From Faecalibacterium sp. HTF-F (GTDB lineage Bacteria > Bacillota > Clostridia > Oscillospirales > Ruminococcaceae): DNA of 64,000 nucleotides. Below, one piece after another: positions 25,150-33,033 of this stretch (position 1 is its first letter; every line of letters begins with the position of its first letter). The stretch is from NCBI RefSeq assembly GCF_023347535.1, contig NZ_CP094473.1:496001-560000 (forward strand). Direction: 5' to 3'. The notes under the pieces are model-generated. The model saw only the letters and a list, made by a program, of their open reading frames with translations, did no database searches and was not told where the DNA came from. The translations under genes and the position numbers were made by a program.

Positions 25150-26811
25150 ATGACCGCCGTGATCTATGCTCGCTATTCATCGGATAACCAGCGCGAAGAA
25201 TCCATCGAAGGCCAGATTCGTGAATGTACGGCTTATGCTGAAAAGAATGGCATCACAGTGGTCAAGCACTATATCGACCGTGCCATCTCTGCCAAGACGG
25301 ACAACCGCCCGGAGTTTCAGCAGATGATCAAAGACAGCGACAAAAAGCTGTTTGACATCGTGCTGGTCTGGAAGCTGGACCGTTTTGCCCGGAACCGCTA
25401 CGACAGTGCCCGGTATAAGACCCAGCTGAAAAAGAATGGTGTCAAGCTTATGTCTGCCACCGAGATCATTTCGGATGGCCCGGGAGGTATCATTCTGGAA
25501 TCGGTTCTGGAAGGTTATGCCGAGTATTACTCCGCTGATCTGTCCGAAAAGGTCATTCGCGGCATGACGGAAAACGCCCTGAAAGGCAAATTTTCTGGCG
25601 GTGCTATCCCTTTCGGCTACACCATCAACGCAGACCGCCGCTTTGAAATCGACCCACTCACAGCTCCCTTTGTAGCTGAAGCTTTCCAGCGGTACAATGA
25701 CGGACAGACGATGCGGGAGATTCGGGATTGGCTCAATGAAAAGGGCATCAAGAATAAGCGCGGTGGGCCAATGACTTTCAATGTCATCCAGCACATGCTG
25801 AGCAACCGCCGATATATCGGCGAGTTGAAGTACCGGGACGTCCTGATTCCCGATGCGATTCCACCTATCGTGTCCGCAGAGCTTTTCAATGATGTACAGG
25901 AAAAGATGTTGAAAAACAAGAAAGCCCCTGCCCGTAGAAAGGCAGAGGACGACTATCTGCTCACCACCAAGTTGTTCTGCGGCTACTGTGGGGCGTTGAT
26001 GTTTGGCGAGAGTGGTACGAGCCGGACGGGTGAAGTCCACCGCTATTATAAATGTGCTACTGCCAAAAAGCACAAGGGCTGCAAGAAAAAGACTGTCCGT
26101 AAACAGTGGCTGGAAGATCTTGTGGTCAACCAGACCATGCAGCTTGTGAAAGACGATGCCGCTATGGAGTCCATCATCGCCAAGGTGATGGAACTGCAAA
26201 ATAAGGAGAATACCAACATTCCTCTCTATGAGAAACAGCTTCGTGATGCGGAATCCGGTATCCAGAATATGCTGAACGCGATACAGGCTGGTATTCTGAC
26301 CAGCTCCACCAAGGAGCGGCTGGAGCAGCTGGAAGAAACCAAGCGTGAGCTTGAAGCCCGCATTGCGGAAGAGAAGCTGGCAAAGCCCAAGGTCACGGAG
26401 GAGTTCATCCGGTTCTGGCTGCTGCGATTCCGTAAGCTGGATATGAGCCTGAAAGACCAGCGGCAGGCGCTGGTGGATACCTTCATCAATGCGATTTATC
26501 TGTACGATGATAAGGTTTTGATAACCTTCAACTATAAAGAAGGAACACAGACCGTCACCTTTGGAGAAGCGACAGAAGTTGCATCCGAGGGAAATGGTTC
26601 GGATTTGAATTGCTTTACTGCACCAAGAAAAACCAGTACACAATGTGTACTGGTTTTTCTTTTTCGGTGCGGAAGAGGACTTGAACAGCAACGACGACGA
26701 CCGCAGCCAGCGGCTGAAACAGGGAGGAGTTGTTGGGGCCGCGTTCTGATTTTTCAAAGCCCTGCCAAGGGGCTGCAGAAAAATCAGCAAACGCAACCCG
26801 TAAGGCCCTGA
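25150..26811 (+). CDS. Large serine recombinase (integrase of the element)
   Basis: N-terminal resolvase catalytic domain: VIYARYSSDNQREESIEGQ holds the nucleophilic Ser, and VWKLDRFARNRYDSA is the R-x-x-R segment. Then come the Recombinase domain (GGAIPFGYTINADRRF, TMREIRDWLNEKGIKNKRGG), a zinc ribbon (LFCGYCGALMFG and YYKCATAKKHKGC) and a coiled coil near residues 335-415. This is the TnpX/TndX-type enzyme that integrates and excises clostridial elements as a circle. The ATG at 25150 follows GGGAGG. The last ~55 codons read through a perfect terminator-like hairpin (26628-26658) into unlike DNA, so the natural stop may have been lost on integration or by mutation. Confidence 0.92.
   Translation: MTAVIYARYSSDNQREESIEGQIRECTAYAEKNGITVVKHYIDRAISAKTDNRPEFQQMIKDSDKKLFDIVLVWKLDRFARNRYDSARYKTQLKKNGVKLMSATEIISDGPGGIILESVLEGYAEYYSADLSEKVIRGMTENALKGKFSGGAIPFGYTINADRRFEIDPLTAPFVAEAFQRYNDGQTMREIRDWLNEKGIKNKRGGPMTFNVIQHMLSNRRYIGELKYRDVLIPDAIPPIVSAELFNDVQEKMLKNKKAPARRKAEDDYLLTTKLFCGYCGALMFGESGTSRTGEVHRYYKCATAKKHKGCKKKTVRKQWLEDLVVNQTMQLVKDDAAMESIIAKVMELQNKENTNIPLYEKQLRDAESGIQNMLNAIQAGILTSSTKERLEQLEETKRELEARIAEEKLAKPKVTEEFIRFWLLRFRKLDMSLKDQRQALVDTFINAIYLYDDKVLITFNYKEGTQTVTFGEATEVASEGNGSDLNCFTAPRKTSTQCVLVFLFRCGRGLEQQRRRPQPAAETGRSCWGRVLIFQSPAKGLQKNQQTQPVRP
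26628..26658 (+). terminator. Terminator-like hairpin inside the recombinase reading frame
   Basis: AAAAACCAGTACACA pairs with TGTGTACTGGTTTTT. A full terminator in frame with the recombinase suggests the functional gene ended just before it. Confidence 0.65.
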
Positions 26812-26900
26812 CCGCCAGATTCCGCCGCGGTTCCCAACCTGTAGGAATGTCTACCGGGAGGCCTGCCGTTCATTCGGGAGAAATGGATGATTTATAAAGA
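26662..26900. other. Junction region right of the recombinase
   Basis: No complete gene. The frame from 26665 reads GAEEDLNSNDDDRSQRLKQG up to a stop at 26749-26751 and could be the tail of an interrupted host gene. A large hairpin CTGATTTTTC/GAAAAATCAG with inner AGCCC/GGGCT lies at about 26745-26786. The attachment site is expected near here, but no matching sequence was found at the left side by eye. Confidence 0.4.
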
Positions 26901-27047
26901 GGCTGTTGCAAAATAGCTCTTTGAAAAATTATGAACAAAACCCGGAACCTTTTCAGAGCCAAAACGGCTCAAAAAGGGTTCCGGGCTTTTATTTTTTGCA
27001 CTATCTCTTTGTGCAAGCTGCTATCGCATTTTTATTTTGCAACAGCC
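26901..27047. mobile_element. MITE-like element, 147 bp
   Basis: Perfect 14-base terminal inverted repeats GGCTGTTGCAAAAT (26901-26914) and ATTTTGCAACAGCC (27034-27047). The inside is non-coding and holds a long imperfect hairpin with CCCGGAACC/GGTTCCGGG followed by T-rich DNA. The termini resemble those of IS1182/IS6-like elements, so a transposase elsewhere could move it. No clear target duplication. It cuts off the end of the siderophore-ABC pseudogene. Confidence 0.65.
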
Positions 27048-27520
27048 CCGTTTTTGAAACAAGGGGGGCAACAGCATGAAACAGTGCGTTTCTTTCCAGC
27101 GGCTTGATATAATATGTTCCATCCAGTGCCTTACAGAGTTTTACCTGAAACACTTCCTCCCAGATTTTCTGCTCATACAGTTGGGAGGGTTCCGCAAAGG
27201 CGGCATGTTTTCCGTCTGCGAATACACCCACGGCATCGCTGTACTGCATCGCGTGGGCAAGGTCGTGCAAAACCATCACGACCGTCCGGCCCTGCTGCGC
27301 AAGGCTTTGCAGAAGTTCCATCAGCTGGAACTGTGCTGCACCGGGAACTTCGGGCGCCAGCGCCGCGACCAGAAGGGCAAAAAAGCCCGCGCCGGAGTCC
27401 AGAATGATCACGTTCTTATAAAGTTTGCTCATGTTCTGGATGATCTCATCCTCACTCTGGCCCGCCTTCTCGAAAATGTACCCGGTCGGTAAGCCGGAAC
27501 TGGACGATCTGAGAAGAACC
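27048..27520 (-). pseudogene. Remnant of an iron-siderophore ABC transporter (FepC-like ATPase tail fused to another fragment)
   Basis: On the minus strand the segment LMELLQSLAQQGRTVVMVLH then DLAHAMQYSDAVGVFADGKH and VKLCKALDGTYYIKPLE is the C-terminal part of a FecCD-type ATP-binding protein: the switch His lies in VLHDL. Walker A, the signature motif and Walker B are missing. Upstream, in frame, GYIFEKAGQSEDEIIQNMSK looks like a piece of a different protein, so a deletion has fused two genes. The reading frame finally stops inside the MITE-like element. It is non-functional as an ATPase. Confidence 0.7.
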
Positions 27521-27527
27521 GCGTATG

Positions 27528-27566
27528 AGGCTGTTGCATGAGATCCTGTGCGACAGCCTTATTTTT
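27528..27566 (+). terminator. Terminator-like hairpin before the HAD gene
   Basis: AGGCTGTTGCA pairs with TGCGACAGCCT (one G-T pair) and is followed by TATTTTTAT. Its left arm shares GAGGCTGTTGCA with the end of the MITE-like element and may be a relic of a related copy. Confidence 0.6.
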
Positions 27567-27639
27567 ATGCACAAATGCACCACAAAATTTAAAAAGTATG
27601 GTATACTGGTACAAAACTGGTTCCATAGGGGAGAAAAGA

Positions 27640-28530
27640 ATGCAATATAAGATTCTGGCAAGCGATTATGACAATACACTGGTGCCCTTTGGCGAGAGCA
27701 AGCCCCGCCAGAAGGTGGTCAAGGCGGTAAAGAAGCTGCAGGCCGCAGGCGGCAGATTCGTGCTCAGCACCGGCCGTGCCTATCCGTGCGTCAGCCTCAA
27801 GGGGCAGCTGGGCGGCATCCGGTTCGACTACGCCATCACCTGCAACGGTGCCTGCGTGGTGGACCGCGAGGGTCGCATCGTGGCAGAGCACCCGCTCACT
27901 GCCGAGGAAATGTATGCGTTGGTGGATTTCTGCGAGGATTATAACTATCCGCTGCAGTTCAATTTCAGGGATGCCTGCTACGCCTACTGCGAGTATGAAT
28001 ATCTGCACAGGGGCTACCAGCAGATGAACAGCATCGGGCTGGACTGTGTGGACGGCGAAGATCAGGACCGCCACCTGATCGATATGCCCCACGCGGCCTT
28101 TGCGGCAGTGCCGCCGGAGCACGTGGCAGATTTTGCGGCAAAGTACGGCCATCTGGGCCTGCACTGGATGCAGGTGGGCGCGCAGAATGCGGACGGCCTG
28201 TGCTACTACGACATCGTGCGCGGTGGAATGGACAAGGGCGTGGGCCTTGCCGACCTGTGTGAAAAAATGGGTCTGACGCTGGCCGATGCCGTAGCGGCAG
28301 GGGATTCTGCCAACGATGTGGGCATGCTGAAGGCAGCGGGCCTTGGCTGCTGCATGGCAAACGGCACGCCGGACGCGAAGGCTGCCGCCGACCGCATCAT
28401 TGGCGACGTGCGGGAGGACGGCATGGCGGCACTGATCGAGGAGCTGTGGTTCGACGGCCCCACAGCGGTGCCGTCCGGCCGCGACCTTGGCTCGCCTTGG
28501 GATAAAATTGAAAGTGCAGGCGGACAATGA
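27640..28530 (+). CDS. Cof-type HAD-superfamily phosphatase
   Basis: A 296-residue protein of the Cof/YbiV subfamily of HAD hydrolases. Motif I is LASDYDNTLVPFG (nucleophile Asp and acid Asp), motif II is FVLSTGR, and motif III/IV is the Lys region followed by AVAAGDSANDVGMLKAAG. A C2B-type cap lies between. It would dephosphorylate a sugar phosphate, nucleotide or flavin precursor in the cytoplasm. ATG 27640 follows GGGGAGAAAAG; TATACT at 27602-27607 is a probable -10 box. It overlaps the next gene by four bases (ATGA). Substrate unknown. Confidence 0.88.
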   Translation: MQYKILASDYDNTLVPFGESKPRQKVVKAVKKLQAAGGRFVLSTGRAYPCVSLKGQLGGIRFDYAITCNGACVVDREGRIVAEHPLTAEEMYALVDFCEDYNYPLQFNFRDACYAYCEYEYLHRGYQQMNSIGLDCVDGEDQDRHLIDMPHAAFAAVPPEHVADFAAKYGHLGLHWMQVGAQNADGLCYYDIVRGGMDKGVGLADLCEKMGLTLADAVAAGDSANDVGMLKAAGLGCCMANGTPDAKAAADRIIGDVREDGMAALIEELWFDGPTAVPSGRDLGSPWDKIESAGGQ

Positions 28531-29015
28531 GCTTTGACCCGGTGTATAACGAGCACAGCCGGGCGCTGATCCTGGGCACATGGCCCAGCCCCAAAAGCCG
28601 CGAGATGGCCTTTTACTACGGCCACCCGCAGAACCGCTTCTGGCCCATGCTGGCCGCGCTGACCGGGGAGCAGACGCCCGCGCGGGAGGATATCGAAGCC
28701 AAAAAGCAGATCATCCTGCGCCATGGTCTGGCCCTCTGGGACACGCTGGAACGCTGCACCATCACCGGGGCGTCGGACGCTTCCATCCGGGATGCGGTGC
28801 CGAATGATATCGCCGCACTGCTGGCAAAGGCACCCATCGAGGCGGTGTTCTGCAACGGTGCGGCGGCTTACCGCATCTATACAAAGTATCTGCAGCCGGT
28901 GTCCGGCATCGCGGCCGTCAAGCTGCCCAGCACCAGCCCGGCAAACGCCGCCTGCCGCCCGGAAACGCTGCGCGCGGTCTGGGGCGAAGCGCTGGGCCCG
29001 TGGATTTCCAAATGA
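28527..29015 (+). CDS. DNA-deoxyinosine/uracil-type glycosylase
   Basis: A 162-residue protein of the uracil-DNA glycosylase superfamily. The start ALILGTWPSPKSREMAFYYG with HPQNRFWPML matches the short deoxyinosine (hypoxanthine) DNA glycosylases; the late KLPSTSPANAA is the DNA-contact motif near the C-terminus. It removes deaminated bases to begin base-excision repair. It is translationally coupled to the HAD phosphatase gene, an arrangement suggestive of nucleotide damage clean-up, though that is inference. Length is normal for the family. Confidence 0.85.
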   Translation: MSFDPVYNEHSRALILGTWPSPKSREMAFYYGHPQNRFWPMLAALTGEQTPAREDIEAKKQIILRHGLALWDTLERCTITGASDASIRDAVPNDIAALLAKAPIEAVFCNGAAAYRIYTKYLQPVSGIAAVKLPSTSPANAACRPETLRAVWGEALGPWISK

Positions 29016-29045
29016 TTGCAAGGTTGTAAATTATCCGTGAAACCC

Positions 29046-29073
29046 TTGCGTTTTTCGCCGGGTGCGGTATCAT
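29046..29073 (+). promoter_or_regulatory. Promoter of the XpaC-TelA-LemA-TPM operon
   Basis: TTGCGT (29046-29051), 16-base spacer, TATCAT (29068-29073), 43 bases before the first start codon. Confidence 0.6.
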
Positions 29074-29115
29074 GGGTAACATAAGGGGAAGCTTCCCCAA
29101 AGAAGGAGAAGGTTC

Positions 29116-29742
29116 ATGAGTAAGATCATCCGCACCCAGAAGCCCAGCGTTCTGCCATTTTATGCAATGGCGCTGGTCTTTTTGGGATTGTGCACGGTAC
29201 TGCCGGTGTATAAGCTGTGGGCGCTGCTGGCAGCGCTGGGCGGCGCCCTGATCGCCTTTGGCGCGGCGCAGAAGGTCTGCCCGCCCCGGGTGGTGGAGCA
29301 CGAAGTGCCCTTCCACACCGGCGTGGAGGATGTGGACGCGATGCTGACCGACATCCAGCAGAAACTGGATACCCTGCACACCCTCAACGAGCAGCTGCCG
29401 GACCCGCAGCTCTCTGCCGCCATGACCCGCATGGAAAAGGCGGGCCGCTCCATTGTGGAGGCGGTGGAAGCAAACCCGGAAAAGGCAAAGCAGGTGCGCA
29501 GGTTCGCAAACTACTACCTGCCGGATGCGGTGAACGTGCTGCAGCAGTATGCAAAGCTGGCAAAGCAGGGCGTGCGCGGCGAGAATGCCGCAGCCATCCG
29601 TACCGAGGTGGAGCACAATGCTGCTTCCATTGCCACGGCGTTTGAAAACCAGCTGGATGCCCTGTACGCCGCCGAGAGCATGGACCTTTCTGCAGACATC
29701 ACGGTGCTGCAGAGCATGCTCAAGGGACAGGGCCTGAGCTGA
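29116..29742 (+). CDS. XpaC-like membrane protein
   Basis: A 208-residue protein. Two hydrophobic helices at the N-terminus (SVLPFYAMALVFLGLCTVLP and LWALLAALGGALIAFG) are followed by a cytoplasmic helical domain with VDAMLTDIQQKLDTLHTLN and ANYYLPDAVNVLQQYAKLAK. The last segment is typical of XpaC-type proteins (often named after 5-bromo-4-chloroindolyl phosphate hydrolysis). In Firmicutes such genes commonly sit next to telA, as here. A role in membrane or toxic-anion stress is likely but unproven. AAGGAGAAGG precedes the ATG. Confidence 0.8.
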   Translation: MSKIIRTQKPSVLPFYAMALVFLGLCTVLPVYKLWALLAALGGALIAFGAAQKVCPPRVVEHEVPFHTGVEDVDAMLTDIQQKLDTLHTLNEQLPDPQLSAAMTRMEKAGRSIVEAVEANPEKAKQVRRFANYYLPDAVNVLQQYAKLAKQGVRGENAAAIRTEVEHNAASIATAFENQLDALYAAESMDLSADITVLQSMLKGQGLS

Positions 29743-29782
29743 AGAAAAAGGTAACCGGTATTTGGAAAGGAAGGAATCTCTT

Positions 29783-30937
29783 ATGGCAGACAATACATTC
29801 AACTTTGATCTGGATGCACCCGCTGTGCCCACCCTGACGCTGGACCCCGCCCCGGCAGCGGAGGAAAAGGCTGCGCCCGTCCAGCAGGAAGCCCCCGCTC
29901 CGGAGGCACAGGTGAACCTGACCCCGGAGGAGCAGGCCATGGTGGACCAGTTCGCCGAGAAGATCGACATTACCAACAGCCAGCAGGTGCTGCAGTACGG
30001 CTCTGCCTGCCAGAAAAAGATCGGCGATTTCTCCGAGGCTGCGCTCTCCAAGGTATCCACCAAGGATCTGGGCGAGGTGGGCGACATGATCACCAGCCTG
30101 ATCGGTGAGCTGAAAAGCTTTGATGCCGGTGAGGAGGAGAAAAAGGGCATTCTGGGCTTCTTCAAGAAGAAGGGCGACCAGCTGGACGCCATGAAGATGA
30201 AGTACAACAAGGCCGAGACCAACGTGGAAAAGATCCAGTCCATGCTGGAGGGCCATCAGGTGCAGCTGCTCAAGGACATCGCCATGCTGGATAAGATGTA
30301 TGAGCTGAACATGGCCTACTTCAAGGAGCTGAGCATGTATATCCTGGCCGGCAAAAAGAAGCTGGCCGATGTGCGGGCAAATGAGCTGCAGCAGGCCATG
30401 GACAAGGCCAAGGTTTCCGGCCTGCCGGAGGACGCACAGGCTGCCCGCGATCTGGCCGATCAGTGCGAGCGGTTTGAAAAGAAGCTCTACGATCTGGAGC
30501 TCACCCGCAACATCAGCCTGCAGATGGGCCCCCAGATCCGCCTTTTGCAGAACAACAACACCATGATGGCAGAAAAGATCCAGTCCACCATCGTCAACAC
30601 CATCCCGCTGTGGAAGAACCAGATGGTGCTGGCATTGGGTCTGGCCCACAGCCAGCAGGCCATGCAGGCCGAGCGTGCCGTTACCGATATGACCAACGAC
30701 CTGCTCAAGAAGAACGCGGAGGCCCTGAAGATGGGTACCATCGAGACCGCCAAGGAGTCCCAGCGCGGTGTGGTGGACATCGAGACCCTGCAGCAGACCA
30801 ACAAGAGCCTGATCGAGACGCTGGACGAGCTGAACAAGATCCAGAGCGAGGGCCGCGCAAAGCGTGCCGCCGCCGAGCAGGAGCTGAACCGCATCGAGGA
30901 CGAACTGAAAGCAAAAATGATGGAGATCCGGAGCTGA
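29783..30937 (+). CDS. telA: TelA/KlaA-family toxic anion resistance protein
   Basis: A 384-residue, almost wholly helical, soluble protein. After a Pro/Ala-rich acidic start come the TelA segments DITNSQQVLQYGSACQKKIG, LKDIAMLDKMYELNMAYFKE and NMTMMAEKIQS-like NNNTMMAEKIQSTI, ending with a long coiled coil that contains AVTDMTNDLLKKNAEALKMG. TelA proteins were named for tellurite resistance and are linked to membrane stress and antibiotic tolerance. The ATG at 29783 follows GGAAAGGAAGG. It is coupled in an operon with XpaC-like, LemA-like and TPM-domain membrane proteins, which points to a shared membrane-associated task. Confidence 0.92.
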   Translation: MADNTFNFDLDAPAVPTLTLDPAPAAEEKAAPVQQEAPAPEAQVNLTPEEQAMVDQFAEKIDITNSQQVLQYGSACQKKIGDFSEAALSKVSTKDLGEVGDMITSLIGELKSFDAGEEEKKGILGFFKKKGDQLDAMKMKYNKAETNVEKIQSMLEGHQVQLLKDIAMLDKMYELNMAYFKELSMYILAGKKKLADVRANELQQAMDKAKVSGLPEDAQAARDLADQCERFEKKLYDLELTRNISLQMGPQIRLLQNNNTMMAEKIQSTIVNTIPLWKNQMVLALGLAHSQQAMQAERAVTDMTNDLLKKNAEALKMGTIETAKESQRGVVDIETLQQTNKSLIETLDELNKIQSEGRAKRAAAEQELNRIEDELKAKMMEIRS

Positions 30938-30938
30938 A

Positions 30939-31697
30939 ATGGCAAACGCAGATTTTTCGCAAAAACAGAACAGCACTCCCGGCGGCTTTGACGCGGGCAG
31001 CTACCGCGAAAAGGCCCGGCCGGAAGAAACGGTGCGCCTGACCCCTTTGCAGCAGAAGCTGGCGGGCGCGGAAGCAAAGCTGCCAGCCACCCTTTCCACC
31101 CGGGCGGCGGCGCTGGCCCTGAGCGTGGTGGTGATGCTGGCGGCCTTTTTGGGCTTTGGCAGCGCCAAACTGCGCAGCCGGTACAACGAAGCCCGCAAAT
31201 GGTACACGGTGGGTGTGGCGGCAGACAACGGCTATAACCTCAGCGAGGAGCTGACCACCCGCATGAACACGGCGGCGAACATCATCACCACCGCCGGCAA
31301 CACGCTGGGGGCCGACAGTGCCGAGGTGCAGGCTGCACAGACCGCGCTGAACGACTTCTCGGCCTGTTTGGAAGCGGTGCAGAACGGCGGCAAAGCGCAG
31401 GCGCTCACCTCGCTGCCCTATTATCAGGGCAGCACGATGCATGCACTGTATCAGGCCAACGAGGTGCTGGGTTCGCGGATCGACCAGCTCTATGCAAAGC
31501 TGCAGGAGCAGGCTGCAGACCCCATGAAGATGGGCGCAGTGCAGGGGCAGTACGGCCAGTTCAACAGTGCGGCTACCATCATCGGCACCCTGCAGTACAA
31601 CGATGCCGTTTATGACTACCAGAAAGAGACCGGCGGCTTTCCGGCCAGTGTGCTGGGCAGCATTGCCGGGGTAAAGGAGGTTGAACCCTTCGCATGA
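30939..31697 (+). CDS. LemA-family membrane protein
   Basis: A 252-residue protein. An unusually long polar N-terminal tail (about 50 residues, with GGFDAGSYREKARPEE) precedes one membrane helix (AAALALSVVVMLAAFLGFG). Then follows the helical LemA domain with SRYNEARKWYTVGVAADNGY and the late YNDAVYDYQKETGGFPASVL, which matches the YN-N-hydrophobic-FPxNL type end of LemA proteins. One base separates it from telA, and its last four bases overlap the next start (ATGA). LemA proteins often pair with TPM-domain proteins, exactly as here. Confidence 0.85.
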   Translation: MANADFSQKQNSTPGGFDAGSYREKARPEETVRLTPLQQKLAGAEAKLPATLSTRAAALALSVVVMLAAFLGFGSAKLRSRYNEARKWYTVGVAADNGYNLSEELTTRMNTAANIITTAGNTLGADSAEVQAAQTALNDFSACLEAVQNGGKAQALTSLPYYQGSTMHALYQANEVLGSRIDQLYAKLQEQAADPMKMGAVQGQYGQFNSAATIIGTLQYNDAVYDYQKETGGFPASVLGSIAGVKEVEPFA

Positions 31698-32743
31698 AAA
31701 ATTTTGCAAAGCGCGTGAGCGCTCTGGTGCTGGCCCTTGTGGTGGGCGCAGCGGCTCTGTGCCCGGCAGCATTTGCCGCCGCCAGCCTGCCGGATCTGCC
31801 CAGAGATCAGTGTGTGGTGGATGATGCCAACGTTCTGAGCGACAGCACCACCCAGGCCATCATCGACCTGAATGCCCAGCTGGAACAAAGCTGCAGCGGG
31901 GCACAGATCGGTGTACTGACTGTAGATTATACGGGCAATTATTCCACTGAGGATTATGCAACACAGGCCTTCAACGCATGGGGCATCGGCGATGCCGCAA
32001 ACAACAACGGCGTGCTGATTCTGCTGGTGATGGAGTCGCCCATCTACGAGGATGGCGATTACTACGTGACCTATGGCGACGGCTTCCGCAACACCACGCT
32101 GGAAAGTCAGGCCAGCGCCCTCGCTCAGACCATGGAAGGTGATTTTGTTAACCGCGATTACAGCGATGCAGTAATCACCTGTGCCAACAATGTGGCCGAC
32201 ACCATTGCAGACATCTACGGCGTCAGCCTTTCGGGCGGCAGCTACAACGATGGCGGCTACGCGGAGCCGGACGACGGCCCCACCACCTTTGAGAATGTCG
32301 TTCTGGGCATCGTGATCCTGTTCATGTCCCTGCTGGTAATGCTGATCATTGTGCTGTTCGTGTTCCGGGTGTTTATTGCACCCATCGGCCATGCAGTGGG
32401 CTGGAACTGGGGCCCCTTCGCATGGGGCTACATGGCAGGCTCGGCCCGTCGGCGTTATCGTCCCGGCCCTCCTCCTCCTCCGGGCCCCGGCTTCGGCCCC
32501 GGATACGGCCCGGGCTATGGCCCCGGCCCCCGCAATGACCGGCCCCGCCCGCCCCGGAACAACAACCGGCGTCCGCCCCGTCCTCCCATGGGCGGCGGCT
32601 TTGGCGGCGGGTCCTTCGGTGGCTCCCGCGGAGGCGGCTCCTTTGGAGGCGGCTCGTTTGGCGGCGGCAGCTTCGGCGGCGGCTCCTTCGGTGGAATGGG
32701 CGGCGGCTCCAGTCATGGCGGCGGCGGTGGACGCGGACGGTAA
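31694..32743 (+). CDS. TPM-domain secreted/membrane protein with Gly-rich tail
   Basis: A 349-residue protein. A signal peptide (ALVLALVVGAAALCPAAFAA) is followed by a TPM domain (CVVDDANVLSDSTTQAI, LNAQLEQSCSGAQIGVLTVD, WGIGDAANNNGVLILLV, YYVTYGDGFR), a second membrane helix near residues 200-225 (VVLGIVILFMSLLVMLIIVL) and a C-terminal tail rich in Pro and Arg, then repeats of GGGSFGG. TPM domains (YgcG family) are found with LemA proteins and in photosystem repair proteins; the acid-rich fold binds metal. The Gly-Ser-Phe repeats are probably flexible and disordered, placed inside the cell if the topology is as predicted. Confidence 0.88.
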   Translation: MKNFAKRVSALVLALVVGAAALCPAAFAAASLPDLPRDQCVVDDANVLSDSTTQAIIDLNAQLEQSCSGAQIGVLTVDYTGNYSTEDYATQAFNAWGIGDAANNNGVLILLVMESPIYEDGDYYVTYGDGFRNTTLESQASALAQTMEGDFVNRDYSDAVITCANNVADTIADIYGVSLSGGSYNDGGYAEPDDGPTTFENVVLGIVILFMSLLVMLIIVLFVFRVFIAPIGHAVGWNWGPFAWGYMAGSARRRYRPGPPPPPGPGFGPGYGPGYGPGPRNDRPRPPRNNNRRPPRPPMGGGFGGGSFGGSRGGGSFGGGSFGGGSFGGGSFGGMGGGSSHGGGGGRGR

Positions 32744-32813
32744 TGCCGCTGCGCGGCAAAATGCCCTCCGCGCTGCTTTGGGCAGCTTCAGCGGAAGAAT
32801 TATTTGAGATTTT

Positions 32814-32854
32814 GGGGTTCTGAAAAGCCCGCGGGCTTTTCAGAACCCCTTTTT
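32814..32854 (+). terminator. Strong terminator after the TPM gene
   Basis: GGGGTTCTGAAAAGCCC pairs perfectly with GGGCTTTTCAGAACCCC, loop of two bases, followed by TTTTT. Confidence 0.95.
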
Positions 32855-32955
32855 CACGGATGGGGTCGGGGCGGCAAGCGGCAGCTGCCGCGCCGGTCTT
32901 GATGGAAAACATTGCTGCTCTCTTTTCTGCGGCTTTTATCATGAAGGAAATTCAT

Positions 32956-32984
32956 TTGACAAAACAACTTTGCTAATCTATACT
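32956..32984 (+). promoter_or_regulatory. Promoter of ilvA
   Basis: TTGACA (32956-32961), 17-base spacer, TATACT (32979-32984); no T-box or other leader is seen in the 49 bases up to the start codon. Confidence 0.88.
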
Positions 32985-33033
32985 GAAAACCATGCAATTA
33001 CAGTAAAATGTGTCATATAGAGGGAGAATCACC

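Larger units (their letters stand above)
12540..26830. mobile_element. Integrated mobilizable element with sulfatase cargo (boundaries approximate)
   Basis: Left mobilization block: small protein, ParB-like protein, relaxase, MobC and oriT candidate. Right end: large serine recombinase. Cargo between them: tctCBA, sulfatase, regulator, maturase and two CHR transporters. No conjugation secretion genes are present, so it would need a helper element. GC content is visibly lower than in the surrounding ilv/leu region. Attachment sites were not resolved: the left edge is placed near the terminator at 12572 and the right edge between the recombinase terminator and the MITE-like element, both by context. 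Confidence 0.6.
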
